Shown: positions 28,269 to 37,392, counted from the stretch's first letter. The stretch: DNA of 64,000 nt from Pseudomonas parasichuanensis (GCF_021601385.1 NZ_BQHO01000010.1:1-64000); one strand, 5' to 3'. Program-made: numbers and translations. The notes: generated by a model not told the origin, from the letters alone.

Positions 28269-29225
28269 ATGAACATCGACCCTTCACTGGTGGAGCAGAT
28301 CCGTAGCGCTTCACGCACCATGGTTCGCGAGCTGGGCTTCATGGGCAACACCCTGGCGGGCACTGCTCATTCGCCCTCGGCGGTGCATGCCTTGCTGGAG
28401 CTGGGCAACTGTGGCGCGTTGACGGCTGCGCAGTTGGTGCAGCTGTTGGGCCTGGAGAAGTCCAGCGTCAGCCGCATGGTCGCCAGGTTGATCGATGCCG
28501 AGGAGGTCGAAGAAGCCGCTGGCGAAGCGGATGGCCGCACCAAACGCCTCACCTTGACCGCCAAGGGCCAGCGCACGGTCGAGGCGATCCATGCCTTTGG
28601 CCAGGCCCAGGTCAGCACCGCGCTTGCCGCACTCGATACCGCGCAACAGCAGGGCGTGGCGCAAGGGCTGCAAGCCTATGCCCAGGCGCTGCAGGCCCAT
28701 CGCCTGGGCACCGAGATAAAACCAGCTGGCGCGATCCAGATCAGTTGCGGTTACCGCCCCGGCCTGATCGGCCGCATGGCAGAAATGCATGCGGTGTTCT
28801 ATGCCCGACACTCAGGCTTCGGGCCGTACTTCGAACGCCAGGTCGCCACTGGCGTGGCCGAGTTCATCGGGCGCCTGGACGATCCGCGCAATGGTATCTG
28901 GGTGGCCAGCCAAGGCGAGCGCATCGTCGGTTCGGTGGCCATCGATGGGCAGGGCCATGGCGACAACGCCGCCCACCTGCGCTGGTTCATCCTGGACGAC
29001 GGCTGCCGAGGTGCTGGCGTGGGCCGCCGCTTGCTCCACGAGGCCGTGACGTTCTGCGACCAGCAGCGGTTCTCGGCCATCGAGCTCTGGACATTCAAGG
29101 GGCTGGACGCGGCGCGGCGCCTGTATGAGTCGTTGGGCTTCGAGCTCACCCACGAGGCGCCCGGCGATCAGTGGGGGGCGACGGTCATCGAGCAGCAGTT
29201 CGTGCGGCGGGTAGGGCCGCAGTAG
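28269..29225 (+). CDS. MarR-type HTH fused to a GNAT acetyltransferase
   Basis: A 318-aa fusion. Residues about 1-145 form a MarR winged helix: ALLELGNCGALTAAQLVQLL, then LEKSSVSRMVARLIDAEEVE with the recognition helix, and the wing DGRTKRLTLTAKGQ. Residues about 160-312 form a GNAT domain with IGRMAEMHAVFYARHSGFGP, WFILDDGCRGAGVGRRLLHE containing the acetyl-CoA loop RGAGVG, and LYESLGFELTHEAP. Such fusions may sense a metabolite through the enzyme domain. It is convergent with the binding-protein gene, whose end is 14 bp away. The start has GAGG upstream. Confidence 0.88.
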   Translation: MNIDPSLVEQIRSASRTMVRELGFMGNTLAGTAHSPSAVHALLELGNCGALTAAQLVQLLGLEKSSVSRMVARLIDAEEVEEAAGEADGRTKRLTLTAKGQRTVEAIHAFGQAQVSTALAALDTAQQQGVAQGLQAYAQALQAHRLGTEIKPAGAIQISCGYRPGLIGRMAEMHAVFYARHSGFGPYFERQVATGVAEFIGRLDDPRNGIWVASQGERIVGSVAIDGQGHGDNAAHLRWFILDDGCRGAGVGRRLLHEAVTFCDQQRFSAIELWTFKGLDAARRLYESLGFELTHEAPGDQWGATVIEQQFVRRVGPQ

Positions 29226-29238
29226 CCTGCCATTGCGC

Positions 29239-30327
29239 TCACTTGCCGCTGACCATCCGTGTCCACAACCGCGTGCTCAAGCGCATGCCCGCCGGTGACA
29301 GGGTCTGGATCGGGAACAGCGTATCGAGCACCGCCTGCGGTGGGTACACCGCCGGGTTGTCGCGCAGTGCCGGGTCCACGTAGGGCAACGAGGCCGCGTT
29401 GCCATTGGGGTACTTCACCGCGTTGCTGATATGCGCCATCACCTGCGGGTCGAGCAGGTAGTTCAGGTAGGCGTAGGCGGCATCCAGGTGCGGCGCCGCC
29501 TTGGGGATCACCACCATGTCGACGGCGACCGTCGAGCCTTCACGCGGGATGCTGTAGCCCAGGTGCACACCGTTGTTGGCCTGTTGCGCGCTGCTCATGG
29601 CCTGCAGCACATCACCGCTGAAGCCGATGGCCACGCAGATATTGCCGTTGGCCAGGTCGCTGACGTATTTGGACTGGTGGAAATAACTGATCGACGGGCG
29701 GATCGCCAGCAGCGCCGCCTCGGCTTTCTTGAAGTCTTCAGGGCGTTGGCTGTGCGGGTCCAGGCCCAGCACCTTGAGGGTGATCGGCAGGATCTGCGTG
29801 GGGTTGTCGAGGAAGGCCACGCCGCAGGCGCTGAGCTTCTTGATGTTTTCCGGGTTGAACAGCAGCTGCCAGGAGTCGGTGACGTCGGTGCTGCCGAAGA
29901 TCGCCTTGATCTTGTCGACGTTGTAGCCGATGCCGGTGGTTACCCACATGTACGGGATTGCATGGCGATTGCCGGGGTCGCTGGCTTCGAGCAGCTTCAT
30001 CAGCTTGGGGTCGAGGTTGTTCCAGTTGGGCAGCTTGCTGCGATCCAGCTCCTGGATGGCGCCGGCCTTGATCAGCCGAGGCAGGAAGTGGTTTGACGGG
30101 CTGACCAGGTCATAGCCACTGCCGCCGGTCATCAGTTTGGCTTCGGTGGTTTCGTTGCTGTCGATCAGGTCGTAGGTGGTCTGGATGCCGGTGCGCTGGG
30201 TGAACACCGCCAGGGTGTCGTCGGCGATGTAGCTGCTCCAGTTGGCGATATTGACCGACTCGGCTGCCTGGGCGGCGAGGCTCAGCAGTGCGGTGGATGC
30301 GATGGCCATGCAGGTGGGTCTGATCAT
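29239..30327 (-). CDS. Polyamine ABC transporter substrate-binding protein (SpuD/PotF-like)
   Basis: A periplasmic binding protein of 362 aa with a signal peptide (MIRPTCMAIASTALLSLAAQAAES). The mature sequence has VNIANWSSYIADDTLAVFTQ, GYDLVSPSNHFLPRLIKAGA, SVLDRSKLPNW-like spacing and WQLLFNPENIKKLSACGVAF, the layout of the putrescine/spermidine PotD/PotF/SpuD group. It probably delivers a polyamine to a permease encoded elsewhere, since no permease genes are near. It is co-directional with the FAD oxidase at 30371, about 45 bp apart. ATG 30327 follows GAGAGGGC. Confidence 0.85.
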   Translation of the reverse strand: MIRPTCMAIASTALLSLAAQAAESVNIANWSSYIADDTLAVFTQRTGIQTTYDLIDSNETTEAKLMTGGSGYDLVSPSNHFLPRLIKAGAIQELDRSKLPNWNNLDPKLMKLLEASDPGNRHAIPYMWVTTGIGYNVDKIKAIFGSTDVTDSWQLLFNPENIKKLSACGVAFLDNPTQILPITLKVLGLDPHSQRPEDFKKAEAALLAIRPSISYFHQSKYVSDLANGNICVAIGFSGDVLQAMSSAQQANNGVHLGYSIPREGSTVAVDMVVIPKAAPHLDAAYAYLNYLLDPQVMAHISNAVKYPNGNAASLPYVDPALRDNPAVYPPQAVLDTLFPIQTLSPAGMRLSTRLWTRMVSGK

Positions 30328-30370
30328 CTTGCCCTCTCTTGTTGTGATTGTGCGCAAGCGCTTGGGTTTA

Positions 30371-31675
30371 TCAACGTTCCAGGCGTGCCCGGCGCACTTC
30401 CCAGGCCATGCGCAAGGAAGCACCGATGTCGAACAGGGGCCGTGGCGGCAGGTAGCCGGGGCGGGCCTGGGCCAATACGTCGGTGAGCAGCGGCGAGGTG
30501 TCGCCCGTGGCCATCTCGACCAGCAGCCGGCCCCACAGGGTGCCGCGGGCGACCCCCGAGCCGTTGCAGCCGGCGACCGCGTACAGCCCCTCGTCGACCC
30601 TGGCGAAACAGGGTTCGCCGGAGCGGGTGCCGCTCAGGTGGCCGGTCCAGGTGTATTCGAGGTCTTGGGCGTTCAGCCCCGGGAAGCGCTTTTGCAGCCC
30701 GACCAGGTGTTCGTGCTGGCGGGCCTGCAGCTGTGCCGGGCTGAGGTCGCGGCAGCGGTATTCGACGGTGTTGCGGATCAGCAGGCGCCGGCCCGGCAGC
30801 AGGCGCAGGGTGGCGCCGCCCGGCAGGCTCGACAGCACGCCCCAGGACCGTTCGCCGAACCGCTGTTGCCAGTGTTCCTCGGTCAGGGGCCGGGTGATGC
30901 TGGCGCTCAACTCCAGGGGGAAGGTGCCGCTGTGGTGCACCCCCACGCGGGGCAGGAAGGCGCCGACACACGCCAGCACGCGGGTGGCGCTGACCTGGCC
31001 GGCCTCGGTGCGGGCCTGCCAGCCGTGCTCGCCGCGGCGCAGGCTGAGCACCGCGCTGTTTTCGTACACCTGCACGGCCTTGGGCAACTGGTCTGCCAGC
31101 CCCCGCACATACGTGGCCGGTTGCAGCAGGGCGTTGCCGCCGGCGCAGTGGATGGCGCGGTTGTAGAAGCTGCTGCCCAGGCGCTGCTGCAGTGCCTCGC
31201 CTTCCAGGTAGCAGGCGCTGGCCCCGACCGCTTCGAGGGTCCTGAGCATGGCATCGACCTGTTGCAGGTGCGCCGGTTGGCTTACCGCGAAGTGGTAGCC
31301 GGTGTCGTCGTATTCGCAGGCGAGGCCCAGTTCTTTGATGCGCAGGCGTACTTCCTGGCCTGCCGCCACACCGATGCGCGAGGCCACGGCGAAATCGGCG
31401 AAGCCTGGGTTACCCAGCAGCTCGTTGTACCCAGGCTTCTCATGGCTGACGGCGAAGCCCGAGTTGCGCGCCGAAGCGCCCTGGGCCACCCGTTGCCGAT
31501 CGAGCAGCACGACACGTTGCCCGGGGAATCGGGCGGCCAGGGTATGCGCCGCCGCCAGGCCGGTGATGCCGCCACCGATGATCAGCCAGTCGGCGGTGTG
31601 GTTGCCGTTCAGGCGTGGACGCGCGGCGGATTCACCGGCCAGTGCGATCCATCCACAGCGGTTGTCGATTGCCAT
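30371..31675 (-). CDS. FAD-dependent amine oxidase (gamma-glutamylputrescine oxidase type)
   Basis: A 434-aa DAO-type flavoprotein. The dinucleotide-binding motif ADWLIIGGGITGLAAAHTLA is near residue 30, and VVLLDRQRVAQGASARNSGF follows, with the S-A-R-N-S-G-F segment that in this family contacts the flavin. The C-terminal half has YTWTGHLSGTRSGEPCFARV and LYAVAGCNGSGVARGTLWGR. By family it oxidises gamma-glutamylated putrescine or a related amine. It lies directly upstream of the polyamine-binding protein gene, which supports a polyamine catabolic role. ATG 31675 follows GGAGGAG at good spacing. Confidence 0.82.
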   Translation of the reverse strand: MAIDNRCGWIALAGESAARPRLNGNHTADWLIIGGGITGLAAAHTLAARFPGQRVVLLDRQRVAQGASARNSGFAVSHEKPGYNELLGNPGFADFAVASRIGVAAGQEVRLRIKELGLACEYDDTGYHFAVSQPAHLQQVDAMLRTLEAVGASACYLEGEALQQRLGSSFYNRAIHCAGGNALLQPATYVRGLADQLPKAVQVYENSAVLSLRRGEHGWQARTEAGQVSATRVLACVGAFLPRVGVHHSGTFPLELSASITRPLTEEHWQQRFGERSWGVLSSLPGGATLRLLPGRRLLIRNTVEYRCRDLSPAQLQARQHEHLVGLQKRFPGLNAQDLEYTWTGHLSGTRSGEPCFARVDEGLYAVAGCNGSGVARGTLWGRLLVEMATGDTSPLLTDVLAQARPGYLPPRPLFDIGASLRMAWEVRRARLER

Positions 31676-31802
31676 CAGCTCCTCCACAATCAATGCGCAC
31701 GGTTTATCGGTGTAGTACCTGGGTGCGCCTGTTGGGCCTAATCTACGAGGGCTACGGGTGTGTTTCTAACGCTAATATTTCATTCAGCCATTCTCAAAAC
31801 GC

Positions 31803-32714
31803 ATGGATAGAATTTTTCGCGTCCCCTCGCTGCAAGCGCTTCAGGCGCTGATCCAGGTGGCGGACTGCAGCAGCTTTACCGAGGCCGCCCGGCAGTTGCA
31901 CCTGACCCAGAGCGCGATCAGCCGGCAGATCCAGCAGCTGGAGGAGCACTACGGCGTGGCGCTGTTCGAGCGCACCAGCCGCAAGGTGGCGCTTACCGAC
32001 CAGGGGCGCGATGTGTATGCGGTGGCGAGCGAGTCGATGGCCGCGCTGCGAGCCCTGGCACAGCGCCTGTCACCGCCGCCGATGGACCGGCCGTTTCGCA
32101 TTCGTATTTTCGTCTCGCTGGCGGTGCGCTGGCTGCTGCCGCGCCTGAGCAGTTTCTATGCACTCAACCCGGCGCTGAGCTTGTCCATCGAGACCGTCAG
32201 CGGCGAGGTGGTGGACACCAGCGGTGATTGCGATGCCTATGTGCTGTACCTGCGCGAGGGGCTCGACGAGCGCCCGTTGACGCTGTTGTTCGACGAGTAC
32301 CTGCTGCCGGTCTGCGCGCCTGTGCTCGGTGACGGCCAGCCACCGCCCGGTTCGCTGGAGGCATTGGCGGGGCACGCACTGATTCACGGCTCGACCGCGC
32401 GCCACGAGTGGAACCTGTGGCTGCAGGCGCATCAGGGCCAGCCCGAACGGGCCTATCAGCACCTGATGTTCAACCTCGATGACCTGGCCCTGGATGCTGC
32501 AGCCCGTGGCCTTGGCGTGGCCATGAGCGACCGGATGCTCGCGCACGATGCCCTGGCCCGGGGCGACCTGATCGTGCCGTTCGGCGAGCCGCTACGCACC
32601 GGCGGTGTCTATGCCCTGTGGCTGCGCGACAGCGGGGTGGCGCACCCGGCCTGCAAGGCGGTGCTGCAGTGGTTTGAGACGCAACTGGAGCACACACGGC
32701 TTGGCACGCTCTAG
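31803..32714 (+). CDS. LysR family regulator, GcvA-like
   Basis: A 303-aa LysR regulator divergent from the amine oxidase gene (gap about 127 bp). Its N-terminal helix-turn-helix has LQALIQVADCSSFTEAARQLHL and LTQSAISRQIQQLEEHYGVA. The effector-binding domain spans about 92-295, with the GcvA-like sequence LPRLSSFYALNPALSLSIET near 110. It is likely to regulate the oxidase and binding-protein genes in response to a polyamine metabolite, which is inferred only from position. Confidence 0.88.
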   Translation: MDRIFRVPSLQALQALIQVADCSSFTEAARQLHLTQSAISRQIQQLEEHYGVALFERTSRKVALTDQGRDVYAVASESMAALRALAQRLSPPPMDRPFRIRIFVSLAVRWLLPRLSSFYALNPALSLSIETVSGEVVDTSGDCDAYVLYLREGLDERPLTLLFDEYLLPVCAPVLGDGQPPPGSLEALAGHALIHGSTARHEWNLWLQAHQGQPERAYQHLMFNLDDLALDAAARGLGVAMSDRMLAHDALARGDLIVPFGEPLRTGGVYALWLRDSGVAHPACKAVLQWFETQLEHTRLGTL

Positions 32715-32783
32715 CACGGGCCCCGAGCGTTTGCGCGAAAGCTTCTGTAAGCTGCTGCTTCCACCCCCGCAGAGTCCTTGAAA

Positions 32784-33425
32784 ATGGAAGCCCACTCGAT
32801 TCTTGCCTTCACCCTGGTCGCCGCGATCGCCATTGCCAGCCCTGGCCCCGCGACGCTGATGGCGATCAATAACAGCCTGGCCCATGGGCAACGCAGCGCG
32901 GTGTGGTCGTCGGTGGGCAACGCCAGCGGCCTGTTCTGCCTGTCGGCGGCGGCGATGCTGGGCCTGGGGGCCTTGCTGGCCAGCTCCGAGTGGCTGTTCA
33001 ACGCGGTGAAGATCCTCGGTGCCGGCTACCTGTTCTACCTGGGAGCCAAACAGCTGTTGAAGAAAAGCGCGATGTTGGTGGAAGGCATCGAGGAGGGGGC
33101 AAAGAAGGCCAGCCCCACGCCCTGGAAGCTGTACAAGTCGGCCTTCCTCACGGCGGTGACCAATCCCAAGGCGACGATGTTCTTCACTGCCTTGTTCCCG
33201 CAGTTCATCGACCAGGGCGCCGCGTTGCTGCCGCAGTTCCTGATCCTCACCACGATCTTCATGGCGTTGTCGCTGACGTCGCTGAGCCTGTACGCCGCGC
33301 TCGCCGCCCGGGCCAAAGGCGTGCTGACCCGGCCGGCGCTGTCGCGCTGGGTGAGCCGGGTGGTGGGGACGACCTTCATTGGTTTTGGCGCGGCGATTTT
33401 GGCCATGCGCCGGCAGGGAGTGTGA
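32784..33425 (+). CDS. LysE family amino-acid exporter
   Basis: An inner-membrane LysE/RhtB-type exporter of 213 aa with six hydrophobic segments. The conserved N-terminal motif AIAIASPGPATLMAINNSLAHG is at about 13-34, and WLFNAVKILGAGYLFYLGAKQL and TAVTNPKATMFFTALFPQFI follow. It probably exports an amino acid. It starts with ATG at 32784 and lies 70 bp after the LysR gene in the same direction, possibly under its own promoter. Confidence 0.85.
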   Translation: MEAHSILAFTLVAAIAIASPGPATLMAINNSLAHGQRSAVWSSVGNASGLFCLSAAAMLGLGALLASSEWLFNAVKILGAGYLFYLGAKQLLKKSAMLVEGIEEGAKKASPTPWKLYKSAFLTAVTNPKATMFFTALFPQFIDQGAALLPQFLILTTIFMALSLTSLSLYAALAARAKGVLTRPALSRWVSRVVGTTFIGFGAAILAMRRQGV

Positions 33426-33965
33426 GGCGGGCGTCTGCCCTGGTGCATGTCCTGAGTCCAGTGAGGGGCCGGCAACGCCCACTGTGATACCGCGTCATGC
33501 CACCAAGGCGGACAGCGGTGAAAGCACAGGAGTGACTGGCCCGAAACAGGTGTGGGAGCCGGCTTGCCGGCGATGCGCCGCGCGGGCGGCGCTCGATCTG
33601 ATAGGCGCTGCAAAAACATCGGCGAATATCGGGTCGCCCTCATCCCATCTTCCGACCTGCACCTTGTGGCCTCCACCCAATCCTGATTTACCATGGCCCA
33701 CGGTGTGGCGGCCAAGTGCCTGCCTTGGGATCGCATCTAGGCCACCAAGTGCCAGGCCAAAGCCTTGCAGCGCCCTCAAGATCGAGCGCCGCCCGCGCGG
33801 CGCATCGCTGGCAAGTCGCAGCGGCGAACCGCAGCTCCCACAGTCTGTTTCGGCTGCGGCAATCCTGTGACAGAGGCGGCGCCTGCCTTGGTGCATGTCT
33901 CAAGTCCGGTAAGGGGTCAGCAATGTCCACCTCGCTACCGCGTCATGCCAACAAGGCGGACAGCG
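33424..33965. repeat. Compound repeat: 94-bp direct repeat enclosing an inverted REP block
   Basis: A 94-bp block at 33424-33517 (starting GAGGCGGGCGTCTGCCCTGG) recurs at 33873-33965 (GAGGCGGCGCCTGCCTTGGT) in the same orientation with some mismatches. Inside, 33551-33613 (TGTGGGAGCCGGCTTGCCGG onward) and 33764-33844 are inverted relative to each other, including a long pairing block GCGCCGCGCGGGCGGCGCTC. This gives a mosaic of outer direct and inner inverted repeats. No gene is seen between the LysE gene and the anti-sigma gene. Confidence 0.75.
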
Positions 33966-33977
33966 CATTCCCCCCGT

Positions 33978-34676
33978 TTAAATGACTTTCACCGCCCGCC
34001 CAATGAACTTCACCGGCCCGGTCGGCAGCCCGGTAGGCGAGCCGCCGGCTTTCTCCAGTGTCAGCTCGAACAGCTGGTTGGCTTCCAGCGGTGGCAGGCT
34101 CTGCAGCGGCACGCGGTAAGATTCGCCCGGCTTGACCAGGCCCAGTGAAACCGGTGCGCGCCACTGCTCGCCCTTGGTCCAGAACTGCAGCGCCATGCCT
34201 TCAGGAACCGCATCCTGGCCAAGCGGGATCAGCTCGATCATGCGGCTGTCGCTGGCCTGCACCACCCAGCCAGGCGCCTGGCTGCTCGGCGCCACCAGTA
34301 CCACCAGGTAAGTGGTTGTGGGCGGGGGCGCCGTCAGCAAGGTAAATGCCAGTAACAAGCATGCAGCAAGCCCTGCGACGCTCAGCCCTTGCCACAGGCC
34401 GAGACGCTGCCACCAACGCAGTTGCGCGTTTATGGGCGGCGCGGCCAGCTCATCAAGGCTGCGCTGGATACGGCCCCACAGGCGGGCACTCGGTGGCTGC
34501 GCAGGCGCGAGCGCGGTCAGCTCCAGCAAGCGTGCTTCCCAGGCGTCCACGGCGGCGCGCAGGGAAGGGTCGGTGTTCAGGCGCTCGGCCATCGCGGCGT
34601 GAAGCTCCGGCGACAAGGTCCCAAGCACATACTCCCCGGCAAGGCTGTCCAGCTCTTCGGCAGAATCCGGCTTCAT
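33978..34676 (-). CDS. Membrane anti-sigma factor (RskA type)
   Basis: A 232-aa anti-sigma factor. The N-terminal domain (SLAGEYVLGTLSPELHAAMA, residues about 10-30) resembles RskA/anti-SigK inhibitory domains and has no zinc-binding CxxC. A single membrane helix (GLSVAGLAACLLLAFTLLTA) lies near 95-115, and a periplasmic domain follows (VVLVAPSSQAPGWVVQASDS, MALQFWTKGEQWRAPVSLGL). It overlaps the sigma factor gene by 4 bp, so it is its partner. Release presumably needs regulated proteolysis. Confidence 0.85.
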   Translation of the reverse strand: MKPDSAEELDSLAGEYVLGTLSPELHAAMAERLNTDPSLRAAVDAWEARLLELTALAPAQPPSARLWGRIQRSLDELAAPPINAQLRWWQRLGLWQGLSVAGLAACLLLAFTLLTAPPPTTTYLVVLVAPSSQAPGWVVQASDSRMIELIPLGQDAVPEGMALQFWTKGEQWRAPVSLGLVKPGESYRVPLQSLPPLEANQLFELTLEKAGGSPTGLPTGPVKFIGRAVKVI

Positions 34677-35221
34677 TCCAGGCACTCCCGCAACGCCTTG
34701 AGGCTGCGCTTGATCCAGGCCTTGACGGTGCCCAGTGGCGCACCCAGCAGGCCGGCGATCTCGGCGTGGCTGCAGCCGTCCACATAGGCATGCAGGATGC
34801 AGCGCTGCGGTGCGGGTTGCAGTTGTTCGAGGCAACGGTAGATCTTCGCCGAGCCTGACCACTGGTCAATGTCATCGAGCCCCCCGTGCAGTGTGGCTGC
34901 CGCCTCGATGCCGGCCTCATCCAGCAGGCTTTCACGGCGGGTATCGCGGATCGCGTTCAACGCCAGGTGGCGGGTGATGCTGTAGATCCAGCCACGGGCC
35001 GAGCCGCGCGCGGGGTCGAAGCTGGCGGAGCGGGTCCAGATACGAATGATTGCATCGTGGACGATGTCTTCGGCGGTTGCGTCGTCGCGCGCGATGCGCC
35101 GGGCAACCCCGAGCAAACGTGCGCCTTCGTGATCGTAGAGCGCCTGCAAGGCCTGACGGTCGCCCTGGGCACAGGCCAGCAGGCAGCGGTGGAAGTCGAA
35201 GGGGGCGACGGGGGAGTTCAA
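34673..35221 (-). CDS. ECF sigma factor (SigK-like)
   Basis: An ECF RNA polymerase sigma factor. Region 2 has ALQALYDHEGARLLGVARRI and AEDIVHDAIIRIWTRSASFD, and region 4 has CILHAYVDGCSHAEIAGLLG with the helix-turn-helix LGTVKAWIKRSLKALRE. I placed the start at TTG 35221 (182 aa) because AAGGAAG lies upstream; a TTG start at 35248 (191 aa) is also possible. It forms an operon with the anti-sigma gene, and the DUF3455 gene lies upstream on the same strand. The inducing signal is not visible. Confidence 0.85.
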   Translation of the reverse strand: MNSPVAPFDFHRCLLACAQGDRQALQALYDHEGARLLGVARRIARDDATAEDIVHDAIIRIWTRSASFDPARGSARGWIYSITRHLALNAIRDTRRESLLDEAGIEAAATLHGGLDDIDQWSGSAKIYRCLEQLQPAPQRCILHAYVDGCSHAEIAGLLGAPLGTVKAWIKRSLKALRECLE

Positions 35222-35323
35222 CGTGTGCGGCTTCCTTGGGGCAGGCAAGGTACCCCGGCCATCCGGCCGGGGCTTGCCAACGAGCGTAGATGATCGATGG
35301 CAGGGTGTCTGCTCAAGCGTCCG

Positions 35324-35851
35324 TCACTTGGCCGTCCAGAACACATAATCGGCCTGATACTGAACCACCTGCTTGGCCCCTTTGTTCTGCGCGGTGCAGT
35401 CGCTGGCCGGCGCCACGCCACCGCGGGTGGCCAGGCGCTGGATATAGCTGACCCCCTGCATGGCGCCTTTGCCTTCGGCCGGGTTGGCCTTGACCAGCTG
35501 GTAGGGCAGGGCGCCTTTGTCTGCAGGCGCCACCGCCAGCTGGGTGCCGGTGACTTTCGAGCCATCCTTGGCCTGCCAGGTGGCGGGTGGGCCGAAGTAG
35601 TCGCCCACTTGTTTGCCCGCGCGGTCATTGAGCACTGCCTTGGGGCCGACGAAGGTCCATTCGGTCTGGCCGGGGCTGTTGGCCTTGTCGCGGCATTCGT
35701 AGGTGATCTCGCCCACCCCGACGGTTTCGAGCATGACGCTGTGGCCGTCCGGGACCTTGACGGCATCCGGCAACGCAGACTGGGCGTGGGCGGGCTGCAG
35801 CGCCAGGGCGAGGCTGCAGGCAAGCAGGCAGGCGGAGGATTTGATGTTCAT
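35324..35851 (-). CDS. DUF3455 secreted protein
   Basis: A 175-aa secreted protein with a signal peptide (MNIKSSACLLACSLALALQP, cleaved near AHAQS). It matches DUF3455: SVMLETVGVGEITYECRDKA, EWTFVGPKAVLNDRAGKQVG and VSYIQRLATRGGVAPASDC with a conserved cysteine. The function is unknown. It lies about 100 bp upstream of the sigma/anti-sigma pair on the same strand, so it may be the target of that sigma factor or co-transcribed with it. Confidence 0.8.
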   Translation of the reverse strand: MNIKSSACLLACSLALALQPAHAQSALPDAVKVPDGHSVMLETVGVGEITYECRDKANSPGQTEWTFVGPKAVLNDRAGKQVGDYFGPPATWQAKDGSKVTGTQLAVAPADKGALPYQLVKANPAEGKGAMQGVSYIQRLATRGGVAPASDCTAQNKGAKQVVQYQADYVFWTAK

Positions 35852-36044
35852 CGGCAATGCTCCTGACAGGACATTAGGCTGGGCAGCCAGTGGCCGCCCA
35901 ATGACTACTACCCGCCAGGTGCCGTTGTGGATGCACTGCTTGAAAACAAATGTGTGCTGATAGGTGTTCTGGCAGCCAGGTGCCGAGCGCGGGCTGCAAT
36001 GGATGCAAAGCAGAATCGTCGCGCAGGCACTTTTCGTACAAGGC

Positions 36045-37178
36045 CTAGTTCACCATCACTTCGCCCAGCACCTGCTCCAGGGTGCTGACCGTGCGCTCGA
36101 TATTGTGCAGTTTTTCGAGCCCGAACAGGCCGATACGGAAGGTCTGGAAGTCGGCCGGTTCGTCACATTGCAACGGCACGCCGGCGGCTATCTGCAGGCC
36201 GTGCTCGGCAAATTTCTTACCGTTCTTGATGTTGGCATCATCGGTGTAGCTCACCACCACGCCAGGGGCCTGAAACCCGGCTGCGGCCACGCTTTTGATG
36301 CCCTTGCCGGTCAACATGGCGCGCACCCGATCACCCAGATCCCACTGTTCGTCGCGCAGTTTGTCGAAGCCGTAAGCCTGCATCTCGTTCATCACGTCAT
36401 TGAAGCGCGCCAGAGAATCGCTGGGCATGGTCGCATGGTAGGCATGCCCGCCCTGTTCGTAGGCCTGCATGATCTGCAGCCACTTTTTCAGGTCGCAGGC
36501 AAAGCTGCTGCTTTGCGTGTGCTCAATGCGCTCGAGGGCCAAGGCACTGAGCATCACCAAGGCGCAGCACGGGGAGGCGCTCCAGCCTTTCTGCGGCGCG
36601 CTGATCAGCAGGTCGACTGCGCACTTGTGCATATCAACCCAAAGCGTGCCCGAGGCAATGCAGTCCAGCACGAACAGGCCGCCTACCGCATGCACGGCGT
36701 CGCCGACGGCGCGCAGGTAATCGTCGGGCAGGATAATCCCGGATGAGGTTTCAACGTGGGGGGCGAAGACTATCTGCGGCTTGTGCGCCTCAATGGCCGC
36801 CAGCACTTCCTGCAGAGGCGGGGGTGCGTAGGCTGCCTGGCGACCCGTGTCGACCGGTCGGGCTTTGAGTACCGTGGTGGCCGCCGGAATATTGCCCGCC
36901 TCGAGGATCTGGCTCCAGCGGTAACTGAACCAGCCATTGCGGATCACCAGGCATTGCTGGCCGGTGGCAAACTGTCGCGCTACCGATTCCATGCCGAATG
37001 TACCGCTGCCCGGCACTACCGCAACCGCCTGGGCGTTGTAGACCTGTTTCAGGGTCTTGGAGATGTTCTTCATCACGCCTTGAAAGGCCTGCGACATGTG
37101 ATTGAGCGAGCGGTCGGTGTAGACCACCGAATACTCGACCAGCCCCTCGGGATCAATACTGGGATACAGCTTCGACAT
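36045..37178 (-). CDS. Class V PLP-dependent aminotransferase (alanine-glyoxylate type)
   Basis: A 377-aa fold-type I aminotransferase of the class V group. Features include VVPGSGTFGMESVARQFATG near 53-72, FAPHVETSSGIILPDDYLRA near 136 and FVLDCIASGTLWVDMHKCAV with the PLP-ring Asp near 167. The PLP lysine lies in LLISAPQKGWSASPCCALVM near 196. Substrates could be alanine/serine and glyoxylate or pyruvate; they cannot be read from sequence. A strong AAGGAG precedes the start. It is divergent from a malate/lactate dehydrogenase gene 407 bp away. Confidence 0.85.
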   Translation of the reverse strand: MSKLYPSIDPEGLVEYSVVYTDRSLNHMSQAFQGVMKNISKTLKQVYNAQAVAVVPGSGTFGMESVARQFATGQQCLVIRNGWFSYRWSQILEAGNIPAATTVLKARPVDTGRQAAYAPPPLQEVLAAIEAHKPQIVFAPHVETSSGIILPDDYLRAVGDAVHAVGGLFVLDCIASGTLWVDMHKCAVDLLISAPQKGWSASPCCALVMLSALALERIEHTQSSSFACDLKKWLQIMQAYEQGGHAYHATMPSDSLARFNDVMNEMQAYGFDKLRDEQWDLGDRVRAMLTGKGIKSVAAAGFQAPGVVVSYTDDANIKNGKKFAEHGLQIAAGVPLQCDEPADFQTFRIGLFGLEKLHNIERTVSTLEQVLGEVMVN

Positions 37179-37392
37179 GCGGTGACTCCTTTGGCAGAGA
37201 TGTCATGGGTATGGACCCTGTATCAAGTCCTGGCAAATGACAAAAATGATTGGGACTGCTGCCCTGGGACTGGTCGTTCAAGTTAGCAGATTCAAATCGT
37301 CATGCAGCAGGGGATGTTGATCGTCAGTTGGCCCTGGCAAGTGTTTGCCATGGGTCGAAGGCATAGCCGGTGCCATACACCGCGGCGCCTGC

